64,000 nucleotides of DNA from Pseudonocardia sp. DSM 110487 (GTDB lineage Bacteria; Actinomycetota; Actinomycetes; Mycobacteriales; Pseudonocardiaceae). The stretch lies in contig NZ_CP080521.1 of NCBI RefSeq assembly GCF_019468565.1, positions 9,238,001 through 9,302,000 on the forward strand. The letters run 5' to 3'. Below the pieces are notes generated by a model. That model was not told where the DNA came from. It saw only the letters and a program-made list of their open reading frames with translations, and ran no database searches. Both the position numbers and the translations under genes were made by a program. Positions 33,860-41,334 of this stretch are shown piece by piece. The first letter of the stretch is position 1. Each line of letters starts with the position of its first letter.

Positions 33860-33907
33860 ATGTCGTGCGTGCAGTGCTGGTGGTGGTCGCCTCTCCGGCG
33901 ACCGTGA
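33860..33907 (+). CDS. trpL: trp leader peptide (15 residues, three tandem Trp codons)
   Basis: The short frame encodes MSCVQCWWWSPLRRP, with three consecutive TGG codons at residues 7-9. It lies 94 bp upstream of trpD. Leader peptides with Trp-Trp-Trp runs precede trp genes in Streptomyces and Corynebacterium, where stalling at scarce Trp-tRNA prevents a terminator forming. The Shine-Dalgarno site is weak, so translation may begin at this ATG or the GTG two codons upstream. Confidence 0.75.
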   Translation: MSCVQCWWWSPLRRP

Positions 33908-33951
33908 CCGCTGCACCGTGCTCGGCCGCCCATGAACGGCCGCCGAGCACG
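33885..33951 (+). promoter_or_regulatory. Putative transcription attenuator of trpD
   Basis: Hairpin one pairs GGTCGCC (33885-33891, overlapping the last Trp codon) with GGCGACC (33897-33903). Hairpin two, terminator-like, pairs CGTGCTCGGC (33917-33926) with GCCGAGCACG (33942-33951). A ribosome paused on the Trp codons would mask hairpin one. An antiterminator pairing was not worked out, and no T-run follows. Confidence 0.65.
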
Positions 33952-34000
33952 CCCCACCTTCCCGATCGCGCGAGGCGGCCATGATCCGGAAGGACTTCCG

Positions 34001-35053
34001 ATGCCCCGCCTCTTCCCGACCGTGCTCTCCGCCCTGCTCCGCGGCGAGGACCTGCCCGCGGCGCTCACCGAGCAGGTGATGGACGAGATCGTCTCCGACG
34101 CCGCGACGCCGGCGCAGATCGCGGCCTTCGCCGTGCTGCTGCGGGCCAAGGGCGAGACCGCGGACGAGATCGCAGGCCTCGTCGCCTCGTTGATGCGCCA
34201 CGGCACGCCGGTGCCGATCGAGGGCCGAGCCGTGGACGTCGTCGGGACCGGCGGCGACGGCGCCGACACCGTGAACGTCTCGACGATGGCCGCGCTGGTG
34301 GTGGCCGGCACGGGGCGGCGGGTGGTCAAGCACGGGGCGCGCAGCGCGTCGTCGGCCTGCGGCACCGCCGACGTCCTGGAGGAGCTCGGGGTGCGGATCG
34401 ATCAGCCCGCGGACGGGGTCGCCCGGAGCGTCGCGACCGCCGGGATCGGCTTCTGCTTCGCGCCGGTCTTCCAGCCGGGCCTGCGCCACACGTCCGTACC
34501 GCGCCGCCAGATCGGGGTTCCCACCGTGTTCAACCTGCTCGGACCGCTGATCAATCCGGCGCGCCCGCCCGCGTCGCTGATCGGGTGTGCCGACGCGGCG
34601 AAGGCGCCGCTGCTCGCGCAGGTGTTCGCCGACCGGGGCGCCACGGCTCTCGTCGTCCGCGGCGACGACGGCCTCGACGAGCTCACGACGACGACCACGT
34701 CCACGATGTGGATCGCGAACGGCGACGGGGTCGAGCGGGTTCGGATCGACCCCGCAACGCTCGGCATCCCGCGCGCCCCGGAAGGCGCCCTGCACGGCGG
34801 CGACCGCGTGCACAACGCTGCGGTCGTCCGCACCGTCCTCGGCGGGCGACCCGGGCCGGTCCGCGACGCCGTGCTGCTCAACGCGGCGGCCGCGATCGTC
34901 GCCCACGACGCCGCAACGCTCGACGCCTTCCCCGAAGCGCTCGCCGAAGCCGCCGAGTCCATCGACTCGGGCGCCGCCGCCCGCACCCTCGACGCGTGGG
35001 TCAACGCAGATGGATCAGCCCCGCGTCCGTCGGTCGAAAGCCGCACGCGGTGA
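34001..35053 (+). CDS. trpD: Anthranilate phosphoribosyltransferase
   Basis: The ATG at 34001 follows GGAAGGA; the protein has 350 residues, normal for TrpD. The PRPP-binding motif DVVGTGGDG lies at 79-87, with VKHGARSASSACGTADVLEELG (parts) and the FNLLGPLINPARP motif present. The enzyme joins anthranilate and PRPP in tryptophan synthesis. No other trp gene is adjacent, so it is a stand-alone gene behind its own leader. Its 3' end overlaps a decayed GNAT fragment on the other strand. Confidence 0.94.
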   Translation: MPRLFPTVLSALLRGEDLPAALTEQVMDEIVSDAATPAQIAAFAVLLRAKGETADEIAGLVASLMRHGTPVPIEGRAVDVVGTGGDGADTVNVSTMAALVVAGTGRRVVKHGARSASSACGTADVLEELGVRIDQPADGVARSVATAGIGFCFAPVFQPGLRHTSVPRRQIGVPTVFNLLGPLINPARPPASLIGCADAAKAPLLAQVFADRGATALVVRGDDGLDELTTTTTSTMWIANGDGVERVRIDPATLGIPRAPEGALHGGDRVHNAAVVRTVLGGRPGPVRDAVLLNAAAAIVAHDAATLDAFPEALAEAAESIDSGAAARTLDAWVNADGSAPRPSVESRTR

Positions 35054-35190
35054 AGTAGAAGTCCCGCAGCCGGGGCTCGAAATCGACGTGCAACCACTCG
35101 CAGCCCGCGGCACGCGCGTGCGCCACCGCCATGCGGACGACCGCCGTCCCGATACCGCGACGCTGGTGCAATGGGGTCGCGCCATGCGTA
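35001..35190 (-). pseudogene. C-terminal remnant of a GNAT acetyltransferase
   Basis: The minus-strand frame reads LHQRRGIGTAVVRMAVAHARAAGCEWLHVDFEP (in parts) and ends RDFYFTACGFRPTD before a stop at 35001. This is the acetyl-CoA loop and the last strands of a GNAT domain, but an in-frame stop lies about 63 codons upstream and no start exists. A neighbouring frame continues upstream (EADGMISYAWRD), which suggests a frameshift. The 3' end overlaps trpD by about 50 bp. Confidence 0.6.
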
Positions 35191-35226
35191 CGAGATCATC
35201 CCGTCAGCCTCGCCGAGCGAGCTCCC

Positions 35227-35682
35227 TCAGTCGCGGGTTTTGATCCGCTTCATCGTCTGGTGCGACACGACCCGCGACACCGCGGGCAGCCCGAGCAGCC
35301 TCATGTGGTGCTGCTCGTACGCCGCGTGGTCGGCGACGAGGACCCGCAGGAAGTAGTCGGGCCTGCCGAACATCCGGCGGAACTCGACCACCTCCTCGAA
35401 CCCCGCCACGGTGGCCTCGAAGTCCCGCAGCGTGCCGAGGTCGGTGACGTTGATCTCCACCGAGACGATCACCTCGAAGCTGCGGCCCGTGGCCACCGGG
35501 TCGATCGTGGCCCGGTACCCGGAGATGACGCCGGCCTCCTCCAGCCGCTTCACCCGTCGCAGGCACGGCGGCGGCGTCAACCCGACCCGGCGCGCCAGCT
35601 CGACGTTGCTCAACCGGCCGTCGTGCTCGAGTTGGAACAATATTTCACGATCGATGGTGTCAAGGCGATAAGGCTTGCGCAC
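35227..35682 (-). CDS. Lrp/AsnC-family transcriptional regulator
   Basis: The 151-residue protein begins with the Lrp helix-turn-helix (LDTIDREILFQLEHDGRLSNVELARRVGLT, parts) and ends with the RAM/AsnC effector domain containing GRPDYFLRVLVADHAAYE. Such proteins sense amino acids. It diverges from azlC with 62 bp between starts, and Lrp-family proteins control azlCD in other bacteria, so it is likely to regulate branched-chain amino-acid export here. Confidence 0.9.
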   Translation of the reverse strand: MRKPYRLDTIDREILFQLEHDGRLSNVELARRVGLTPPPCLRRVKRLEEAGVISGYRATIDPVATGRSFEVIVSVEINVTDLGTLRDFEATVAGFEEVVEFRRMFGRPDYFLRVLVADHAAYEQHHMRLLGLPAVSRVVSHQTMKRIKTRD

Positions 35683-35744
35683 TCACTCAGAATAGCGCCA
35701 TAAATGGAAACCACCTTGCGCACGGATCGACATATCGTTTCAGC

Positions 35745-36407
35745 ATGACGGCCCGACGGGTGCTGAACGAGCTTCTCCCGGTCGGATTCGCGGTCGCCGC
35801 GATGGGGCTCGCGTTCGGGGTACTGGTCGCGCGGTCCGGCCTGCCGTGGTGGTGGGCCACGATCTTCGCCTCGGTGATCTTCGCGGGCTCGCTGGAGTTC
35901 CTCCTGCTGGGCCTGGTCACGGCGGTCGCGCCGCTCGGCCAGGTCGCGGCCGCCGCGTTCCTGGTCAACTTCCGGCACGTCTTCTACGCGATGTCCTTCC
36001 CGCTGCACCGCGTACCGGGCGTCGCGGCCAAGGCCTACAGCACGTTCGCTCTCACCGACGAGGCATACGCCCTGACCGCCCGCCCGGATGCGCAGCACTG
36101 GAGCAGGGCGCGGATCCTCGGACTACAGGCCTTCGTGCACGCCTTCTGGGCCGGCAGCGTGACGCTCGGAGCGCTCGGCGGAACCCTGATCCCGCCCGAG
36201 GTGAAGGGCCTCGACTTCGCCGTCACCGCGCTCTTCCTCGTGCTCGGGATCGACGCCTTCCGCGCCCGCCGCGACGTCCCCGCGGTCGTCGTCGCGATCG
36301 CCTGCGCGCTGGTCGGTCATGCCGTGTTCGGCGAACAGATGCTCGTGGCGGCGATGGCGATGTTCACCCTGTTCCTGCTCGCCAGGTACGCGGCCCGCGG
36401 TGCCTGA
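35745..36407 (+). CDS. azlC: AzlC branched-chain amino-acid exporter subunit
   Basis: The 220-residue protein has about six transmembrane helices and the family segments GLPWWWATIFASVIFAGSLEFLLLGL (parts) and FLVNFRHVFYAMSFP. With AzlD it forms the LIV-E type permease that exports leucine, isoleucine, valine and analogues. The azlD frame overlaps its 3' end by eight bases. Confidence 0.92.
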   Translation: MTARRVLNELLPVGFAVAAMGLAFGVLVARSGLPWWWATIFASVIFAGSLEFLLLGLVTAVAPLGQVAAAAFLVNFRHVFYAMSFPLHRVPGVAAKAYSTFALTDEAYALTARPDAQHWSRARILGLQAFVHAFWAGSVTLGALGGTLIPPEVKGLDFAVTALFLVLGIDAFRARRDVPAVVVAIACALVGHAVFGEQMLVAAMAMFTLFLLARYAARGA

Positions 36408-36720
36408 CGCCGCCTATCTGACCTCGGTCGTGGCCATCGCCGCCGCCGTGACGTGGACGCTGCGCGCGTTGCCCTTCGCCCTGCTCGCGCCGCTGCGCGC
36501 CAGCAAGGTGGTGCCCTATCTCGCCGCGAGCATGCCCGCCGGGGTGATGGCGATCCTGGTGATCCACACCCTGCGGGACGTGCCGCCCTACGGCGCCGCC
36601 GTCGGGATCGCGCTCGCCGCCACGGTGGCGCTGCACGTCTGGCGGCGCAACGTCGTGCTCAGCATCGCCGGCGGCACCGCCGTCCACGTGGTCCTCGCCA
36701 GCCTCGTGTTCACCGGCTGA
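36400..36720 (+). CDS. azlD: AzlD branched-chain amino-acid exporter small subunit
   Basis: The 106-residue protein starts at GTG 36400, inside the end of azlC. It has three or four hydrophobic helices and the RALPFALLAPLRASKVVPYLAASMPAGVMAILVI block (parts) typical of AzlD. It is the partner of AzlC in the inner membrane. Co-translation follows from the overlap. Confidence 0.9.
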   Translation: MPDAAYLTSVVAIAAAVTWTLRALPFALLAPLRASKVVPYLAASMPAGVMAILVIHTLRDVPPYGAAVGIALAATVALHVWRRNVVLSIAGGTAVHVVLASLVFTG

Positions 36721-36907
36721 CACGCTGTCCACGCGCCACAGGCCGCGGCGGAACGGCCGATCCCGCGTGCGCGGGGGCGCGGGCCACGCGGTCGGCTCGG
36801 GCTTGGGCGGACAGCAGCGCGGGCTTGCACACTCGCACGATCCAGCGGTACCGCGGCGACGACGAAGGCACTCCCACCCCGTAGCCACGCACCCAACGTC
36901 CGCTCAC
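36710..36907 (-). CDS. Doubtful small basic protein
   Basis: A 65-codon frame from GTG 36907, with AGGGAG just upstream, fills the gap between azlD and the ArsR promoter on the minus strand. The product is Arg/Ala/Pro-rich with YRWIVRVCKPALLSAQARA in the middle. High G+C produces such frames by chance; the ribosome binding site is the only support. Confidence 0.25.
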   Translation of the reverse strand: MSGRWVRGYGVGVPSSSPRYRWIVRVCKPALLSAQARADRVARAPAHAGSAVPPRPVARGQRVSR

Positions 36908-36942
36908 GCATCTCCCTTCAGCTCACGCCGCCCATCGGCCGC

Positions 36943-36973
36943 TTGACAATAGGCAGGTAAATACCTGCATAAT
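36943..36973 (+). promoter_or_regulatory. Promoter with ArsR-type operator between -35 and -10
   Basis: TTGACA (36943-36948) and CATAAT (36968-36973) are separated by 19 bp, most of it the perfect palindrome GCAGGTA-AA-TACCTGC (36953-36968). The GTG start follows seven bases after the -10, so the message is probably leaderless and self-repressed by the gene product. Confidence 0.75.
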
Positions 36974-36979
36974 CCTCGT

Positions 36980-37777
36980 GTGAGCGACGGGCCCGCAGAG
37001 ATGGACCAGGTCTTCAAGGCGCTGGCCGACCACACCAGGCGGCTGCTACTGGACCGCTTGAGGGAGCAGAACGGTCAGACACTGCGGGAGCTGTGCGAGC
37101 GCCTGAACATGGCGCGCCAGTCGGCCACGCAGCACATCGACCTCCTCGTGCGGGCCAACCTCGTCACCGTCGTACGACGGGGGCGGGAGCGGCTGCACTA
37201 CCTCAACCCCGTACCGATCCACGAGATCGAGGAGCGCTGGATCTCGGGATTCGACAAGGCCCGCTTGCGAGCGATCAGCGCCATCAAGATCGAAGCAGAG
37301 GAGTACGCCATGGCCGAGGAATCCGTCCCGACCTACGTCTACGTGACCTACATCCGCGCCACTGCGAAGCAGGTGTGGCAGGCGTTGACAGACGCCGACC
37401 TCACGGCGCGCTACTGGGGCCACGCCAACGTCTCCGACTGGCAGCCGGGCTCGTCATGGGAACACCGGCGCGTCGACGGGTCAGGCGCGGTCGACGTCGT
37501 CGGCAAGGTGCTCGAGAGCGAGCCCCCGACGCGTCTGGTGATCACCTTCGAGGACTCGCCCGACGAGGACCGCGAGGCCTCGGTCGTCACCTTCCTCGTC
37601 GAACCGCACCAGGACATCGTCCGCCTCACCGTGACCCACGAGAACCTCCCGAACCTCGCGATGCTGAACGGGATCTCGTCCGGCTGGCCCGCCGTGCTGG
37701 CGAACCTGAAGTCGCTGCTCGAGACCGGCGACGTCCTTCCGCAAGCGCCATGGGAGATGTCTCCCGCCCACACCTGA
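36980..37777 (+). CDS. ArsR-family regulator fused to an SRPBCC (AHSA1) domain
   Basis: The 265-residue protein joins two domains usually encoded apart. Residues of about 5-95 are an ArsR winged helix (FKALADHTRRLLLDRLREQ, RQSATQHIDLLVRANLV), without a metal-binding Cys pair. Residues 115-255 are an SRPBCC ligand pocket (YIRATAKQVWQALTDADLTARYWG). In this family the second domain is thought to bind a hydrophobic ligand. The palindrome in its promoter is the likely target. DinB-like and alpha/beta-hydrolase genes follow in the same operon. Confidence 0.87.
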   Translation: MSDGPAEMDQVFKALADHTRRLLLDRLREQNGQTLRELCERLNMARQSATQHIDLLVRANLVTVVRRGRERLHYLNPVPIHEIEERWISGFDKARLRAISAIKIEAEEYAMAEESVPTYVYVTYIRATAKQVWQALTDADLTARYWGHANVSDWQPGSSWEHRRVDGSGAVDVVGKVLESEPPTRLVITFEDSPDEDREASVVTFLVEPHQDIVRLTVTHENLPNLAMLNGISSGWPAVLANLKSLLETGDVLPQAPWEMSPAHT

Positions 37778-37789
37778 CAGGGAGTACCG

Positions 37790-38272
37790 ATGGACACCAC
37801 CCCGCTCCGAGACGCCTACCGCACACTGCTGGAGGCCGCCGCCACGGTGGCCGAGTCCGGCGACCCGAACACCCCGCCGTCCGGCGGGTGGAACGCCGAG
37901 CAGATCCTGGCGCACGTCGCCATCGTCACCGCCACCACGATCACCGCCGCCTCCCGCGTCGCCTCGGGAGAGAACGCGACGTACGACAACCGCATCGCGC
38001 AGGACGCCTGGACCATCGGCCGCGTCATCGCACGGGCCGGTGGCAGCGCCGGTCTCCGGGAGCGTATCCGCGTGCAGGGAGAGACCCTCTGCGCGCTCGC
38101 GCCTTCGCTGAGCCAGGCCGAGCTCGACACACCCCTTCCCACCGTGCTCGTGTCCAACGACAAGGTGCTGGTCGAGAAGCCCATGCCGTTGAGGGATCTC
38201 GTCATGGGGCTCGCCGACGCCGAGCTGCCCGGCCACACGAGGCAGCTCCTGGCCCGATTGCCGGGACGGTAG
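37790..38272 (+). CDS. DinB/maleylpyruvate-isomerase-like helical protein
   Basis: The 160-residue protein follows the ArsR-SRPBCC gene by 12 bp. It shows the DinB-superfamily pattern GGWNAEQILAHVAIVTATT near residue 33, with the first conserved His, and LVMGLADAELPGHTRQLLA at the end with the last His. These four-helix proteins often bind a divalent metal and act as thiol-dependent isomerases or transferases. The exact function is unknown. Confidence 0.7.
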   Translation: MDTTPLRDAYRTLLEAAATVAESGDPNTPPSGGWNAEQILAHVAIVTATTITAASRVASGENATYDNRIAQDAWTIGRVIARAGGSAGLRERIRVQGETLCALAPSLSQAELDTPLPTVLVSNDKVLVEKPMPLRDLVMGLADAELPGHTRQLLARLPGR

Positions 38273-38274
38273 GC

Positions 38275-38964
38275 ATGGGTGCAGTCACGATCGTCCTCGT
38301 CCACAGCCCATTCGTCGGCCCCGGCAGCTGGAGCGCCGTCGGCGAGGAGCTGCGGCGCGGCGGGCGGAGCGTCGCGGTGCCGTCGCTGGTCGACGCCCTG
38401 ACGAACCCGTCGCCGCTCCACTCCGCCCTGGCCGGCGCCGTGGCGGACGCCGTGCCCGGGCCCGCGATCCTCGTCGTGCACAGCGGCGCAGGTCCCCTGG
38501 TACCCGCGGTGGTCGACCTGGCGCCTGCGCAGATCGAGAACGTGATCTTCGTCGACGCCACGCTTCCGCACCCCGGCCGGAGATGGGTCGACACCGTGCC
38601 CGCAGAGTTGGCCGGGCAGCTGACGGGCAGGGTCGGCCCCGACGGGCTACTGCCGAGGTGGCACGAGTGGTTCCCGCCGGAGGCCATGGCCGAGCTCGTG
38701 CCCGCCGAGCGGGCGCGCGTCGAGTTCTGCGCGGACGTGCCGCGCGTGCCACTCCGGTACCTGGAGGAGATCGCCCCGGGCTCGGACGCCTGGCAGGACT
38801 TGCGGTGCGGCTACGTACAGCTCTCGGCGGCGTACGAGGACGCAGCCGTGGAGGCCGGCCGGGCGGGATGGCCGGTGGCCCGCGTGGACGGACACCACCT
38901 CAGCGGGGTCACGGACCCCGCGGTGGTCGCGGCCGCGATCGCGCGGATGTCGGACGCGCTGTAG
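38275..38964 (+). CDS. Alpha/beta hydrolase
   Basis: The 229-residue protein begins three bases after the DinB-like gene. The nucleophile elbow reads VVHSGAG (Ser at about residue 66), an oxyanion loop HSPFVGPGSW is near the start, and the C-terminal DGHHLSGVTDP supplies the histidine. It resembles small esterases or salicylate-esterase-like proteins. It is the last gene of the ArsR-controlled operon. In the 267-bp gap after it I see only weak relatives of the GATCATCGGTTCGG repeat family (near 38967 and 39050). Confidence 0.78.
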   Translation: MGAVTIVLVHSPFVGPGSWSAVGEELRRGGRSVAVPSLVDALTNPSPLHSALAGAVADAVPGPAILVVHSGAGPLVPAVVDLAPAQIENVIFVDATLPHPGRRWVDTVPAELAGQLTGRVGPDGLLPRWHEWFPPEAMAELVPAERARVEFCADVPRVPLRYLEEIAPGSDAWQDLRCGYVQLSAAYEDAAVEAGRAGWPVARVDGHHLSGVTDPAVVAAAIARMSDAL

Positions 38965-39231
38965 CGGATCATCGTTTCGGGTGTCCATTGCGGTCGCCGC
39001 GACCATGAAGACCCGAACAGCGCGGCAGGGGCGACGTCCGGGGAGGTATCGGATCATCGGTCCACATTGCTTCGTCGGGCAATCCGGGGACAGCGCCTTG
39101 ATCGCCGCCCCGACGCCGCTCAGCCGAGCCGCGCCAGGTTCACGGAGTCCGGCCGCATGGTTGTGGCGACGGCGGGACGCCCCGATACTGCGATCACCGG
39201 GCGTCGGAACCAGCGCGAGGAGCAGACCGCA

Positions 39232-40322
39232 GTGCCATGTCTGTACCTCGAGCCGAGCACCGACGGCCCGGCATCGCGGGACTGGTCGACCGCTCTGATC
39301 CTCGCCGAGGATCGCTCGATGGGCCGCGTGACCGGTGCTCTCGCGGTGCTGTTGGCGCTCGCCGCCGTCCTCGCGGTGGCGCTGCCCACGACGGTGGGAA
39401 ACGTCGGCGCCGTCGTTGTGCTCGGGCTGCTCGGTGCGATCGGGGCGTCCACCCTGCTGACCGCGCGGCGCAGGAACGGTTGCTCGCTCAGCCGTGGCGC
39501 CGCCGCCCGGCCACGGTCGCGGCTGCGGGCGAGATCGCGGCCTTCGACCGGGTGATCGTGTTCGACGAGGATCGGTCGCTGATGCTGCGCGGAACGCTGC
39601 CCGACGTCCCGAGCCTGCTCCTGCACCATCAGGAGCTGTTCCTCGTCGGCCCGGACGAGAAGGGCCGCGCTCTGATCCGGGTCGCCGGCCTGTGCCAGAT
39701 CTTCCCGATGAAGGTCGACGCCCGCGAAGCGCGGCCGAAGGAACGTGAGCCGGGCCTGCCCGGCCACCCACCGCACGCCCGCGGGTTCCGGCGCCTCCGC
39801 CGAGGCGCACACGGCTGGCTGTACGCGGTGGCCACAGGCGCGGTCGGCGCGGTCGTGATGCTGCTCGGCCTGTGGCCGCTGTCGCCCCTCGCGCTGGTCG
39901 TCGGCGGCGTGCTGCTCACGCTCGCCGCCCTGACGACTCCGGCCGCGGTGCAGCTCAGCCGCTACTACTCCCAGGCGACCGCCGCCGCGGACGCGGCGAC
40001 CGGGTGGACGTCGCTGCCGATCACGCTGTTCCCGTGGGAGCCCACCAACGTCGTCGCGGGCCTGGTCCAGCTGCCGGGCCGCACGGTCCTCATCCAGTTC
40101 CCACTGCCGAACCTCGACGTGATCGCCAACATCGCGGACACCGGCACGATCTGGATCTGGGGCAACCCGGCCGATGTGGTCGCGGTCGGTGCGCCCCAGC
40201 TGCCCGTGCTCACGGTCGGCGTACTGCAGGCCGACCGGGACAAGCCACCCGAGGAGCCCCAGCCGTGGCTGCTGCGCGGCAACGACCCGGGGCTGCGCGA
40301 GATCCCCGCTCTGCGCCGTTGA
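39232..40322 (+). pseudogene. Frameshifted gene for a three- or four-span membrane protein
   Basis: Two frames join to one plausible protein. From GTG 39232, with GCGAGGAG eight bases upstream, frame one encodes LYLEPSTDGPASRDW and two hydrophobic helices up to about 39475. The next frame continues with QERLLAQPWRRRPATV, AAFDRVIVFDEDRSLML and two more helices to the stop at 40322. The shift needs one extra base near CGGCGCAGG (about 39465-39475), so it reflects a one-base deletion, a sequencing error, or -1 frameshifting. No family or function is recognised. Confidence 0.6.
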
Positions 40323-40347
40323 GGCACGACGGGAAGCCCGGTGAAAA

Positions 40348-41202
40348 TCACCCGTGCGCGGATCTCAACCCGACCAGATCCGCGCTGAGGTTCCACAGCC
40401 GCTCGCAGCGGGCCTCGTCGGTCGTGTGCGGTGCGGTGCCCACCGCCCGACGTCGCACGTAATACCGGCCGGTCACGCCCTCCACGTCGGGCGCGGTGGC
40501 CAGCCACGCGGGAGTGTCGGCGCCGGCGTCCGGCCCGGCCGAGAACGGGCTGAACGCCGCACCGAGCAGCCGGACCGGCCGGCTCGCCTGCCGGCCGAGA
40601 CCAGTGCCCCTGATGATCCCGGGGTGGGCGCCGTTGACGGTGATGCCGGTGCCGCGCAGGCGCCGCGCCAGTGCGTATCCGAACATCGCGTTCATGTTCT
40701 TGGTGCGGGCGTAGGTCATGAAGTCCCGCAGCGGCCCGCCGCCGCCGTCGGCCAGATCGTCCAGGTTCACCGGGACGCGGGCCAGCCCTCGCGGGTCCCC
40801 GCCGACGATGACATACCGGGCCGGTTTCCGGTCCTGCGCCTCGGCGAGCGAGCGCAACAGCAGGTAGGGCGCCAGGTGATTGGTGACCAACGTGCGCTGC
40901 AGCCCCTCCGGCGTGCGCTCGTCGACCGGCGCAACCACCGCTGCGTTGCTCACCACGACGTCAGGCGGCGGCTGCGCGGTCAGCCGCGCGGCCAGGTCCC
41001 GCACCTCGGCGAGCAGGGACAGGTCGGCCTTCTCGGTGGGCAGGTCCGCGCCGGGGACCTCTGCGTCGATCCGGCCCCGCGCCCGGTCGAGACGGCCGGC
41101 GTCCCGCCCGACGAGGACCACGGTCATACCCGCGGCCGCCAATCGGCAGGCGATGACCTCGCCGATGCCGGACGTCGCCCCCGTCACGATCGCTTTCGGC
41201 AT
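40348..41202 (-). CDS. Short-chain dehydrogenase, retinol-dehydrogenase-like, atypical active site
   Basis: The ATG at 41202 follows GGAGGGG; the protein has 284 residues. It has TGATSGIG at 7-14, SNAA at about 85-88 and the catalytic Y164-ART-K168, plus the HPGII segment. The serine normally found in VSS is replaced: the strand reads YVIVGGDPRG, with Gly at about 134-135, so the usual Ser-Tyr-Lys triad is incomplete. Activity may be altered. Two operator-like palindromes lie 16-60 bp upstream of the start. Confidence 0.85.
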   Translation of the reverse strand: MPKAIVTGATSGIGEVIACRLAAAGMTVVLVGRDAGRLDRARGRIDAEVPGADLPTEKADLSLLAEVRDLAARLTAQPPPDVVVSNAAVVAPVDERTPEGLQRTLVTNHLAPYLLLRSLAEAQDRKPARYVIVGGDPRGLARVPVNLDDLADGGGGPLRDFMTYARTKNMNAMFGYALARRLRGTGITVNGAHPGIIRGTGLGRQASRPVRLLGAAFSPFSAGPDAGADTPAWLATAPDVEGVTGRYYVRRRAVGTAPHTTDEARCERLWNLSADLVGLRSAHG

Positions 41203-41217
41203 GCTCCCCTCCAGCCT

Positions 41218-41262
41218 GGTTGACAACGTCAACCTAGACGGTTTAGGTTGACAGCGTCAACC
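41218..41262. promoter_or_regulatory. Tandem TetR-type operators upstream of the SDR
   Basis: GGTTGACAACGTCAACC (41218-41234) is a palindrome and GGTTGACAGCGTCAACC (41246-41262) a second, nearly identical copy. Start-to-start spacing is 28 bp. A GTTGAC-GTCAAC pattern fits TetR-family operators. No regulator gene is adjacent on either side. Confidence 0.7.
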
Positions 41263-41334
41263 GAGCCGACCGCATGGAGCTCGGCCATCAGCAGAGATCA
41301 AGTGTGGCTGGCGTCGCAGAAGATCCGCGCGTTC

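Noticed and set aside
36588..36911. 107-codon minus-strand frame over azlD and the ArsR promoter gap
   Set aside because: Most of it is antisense to azlD, and the product is Arg/Ala/Pro-rich low complexity; a shorter frame is listed with low confidence instead.
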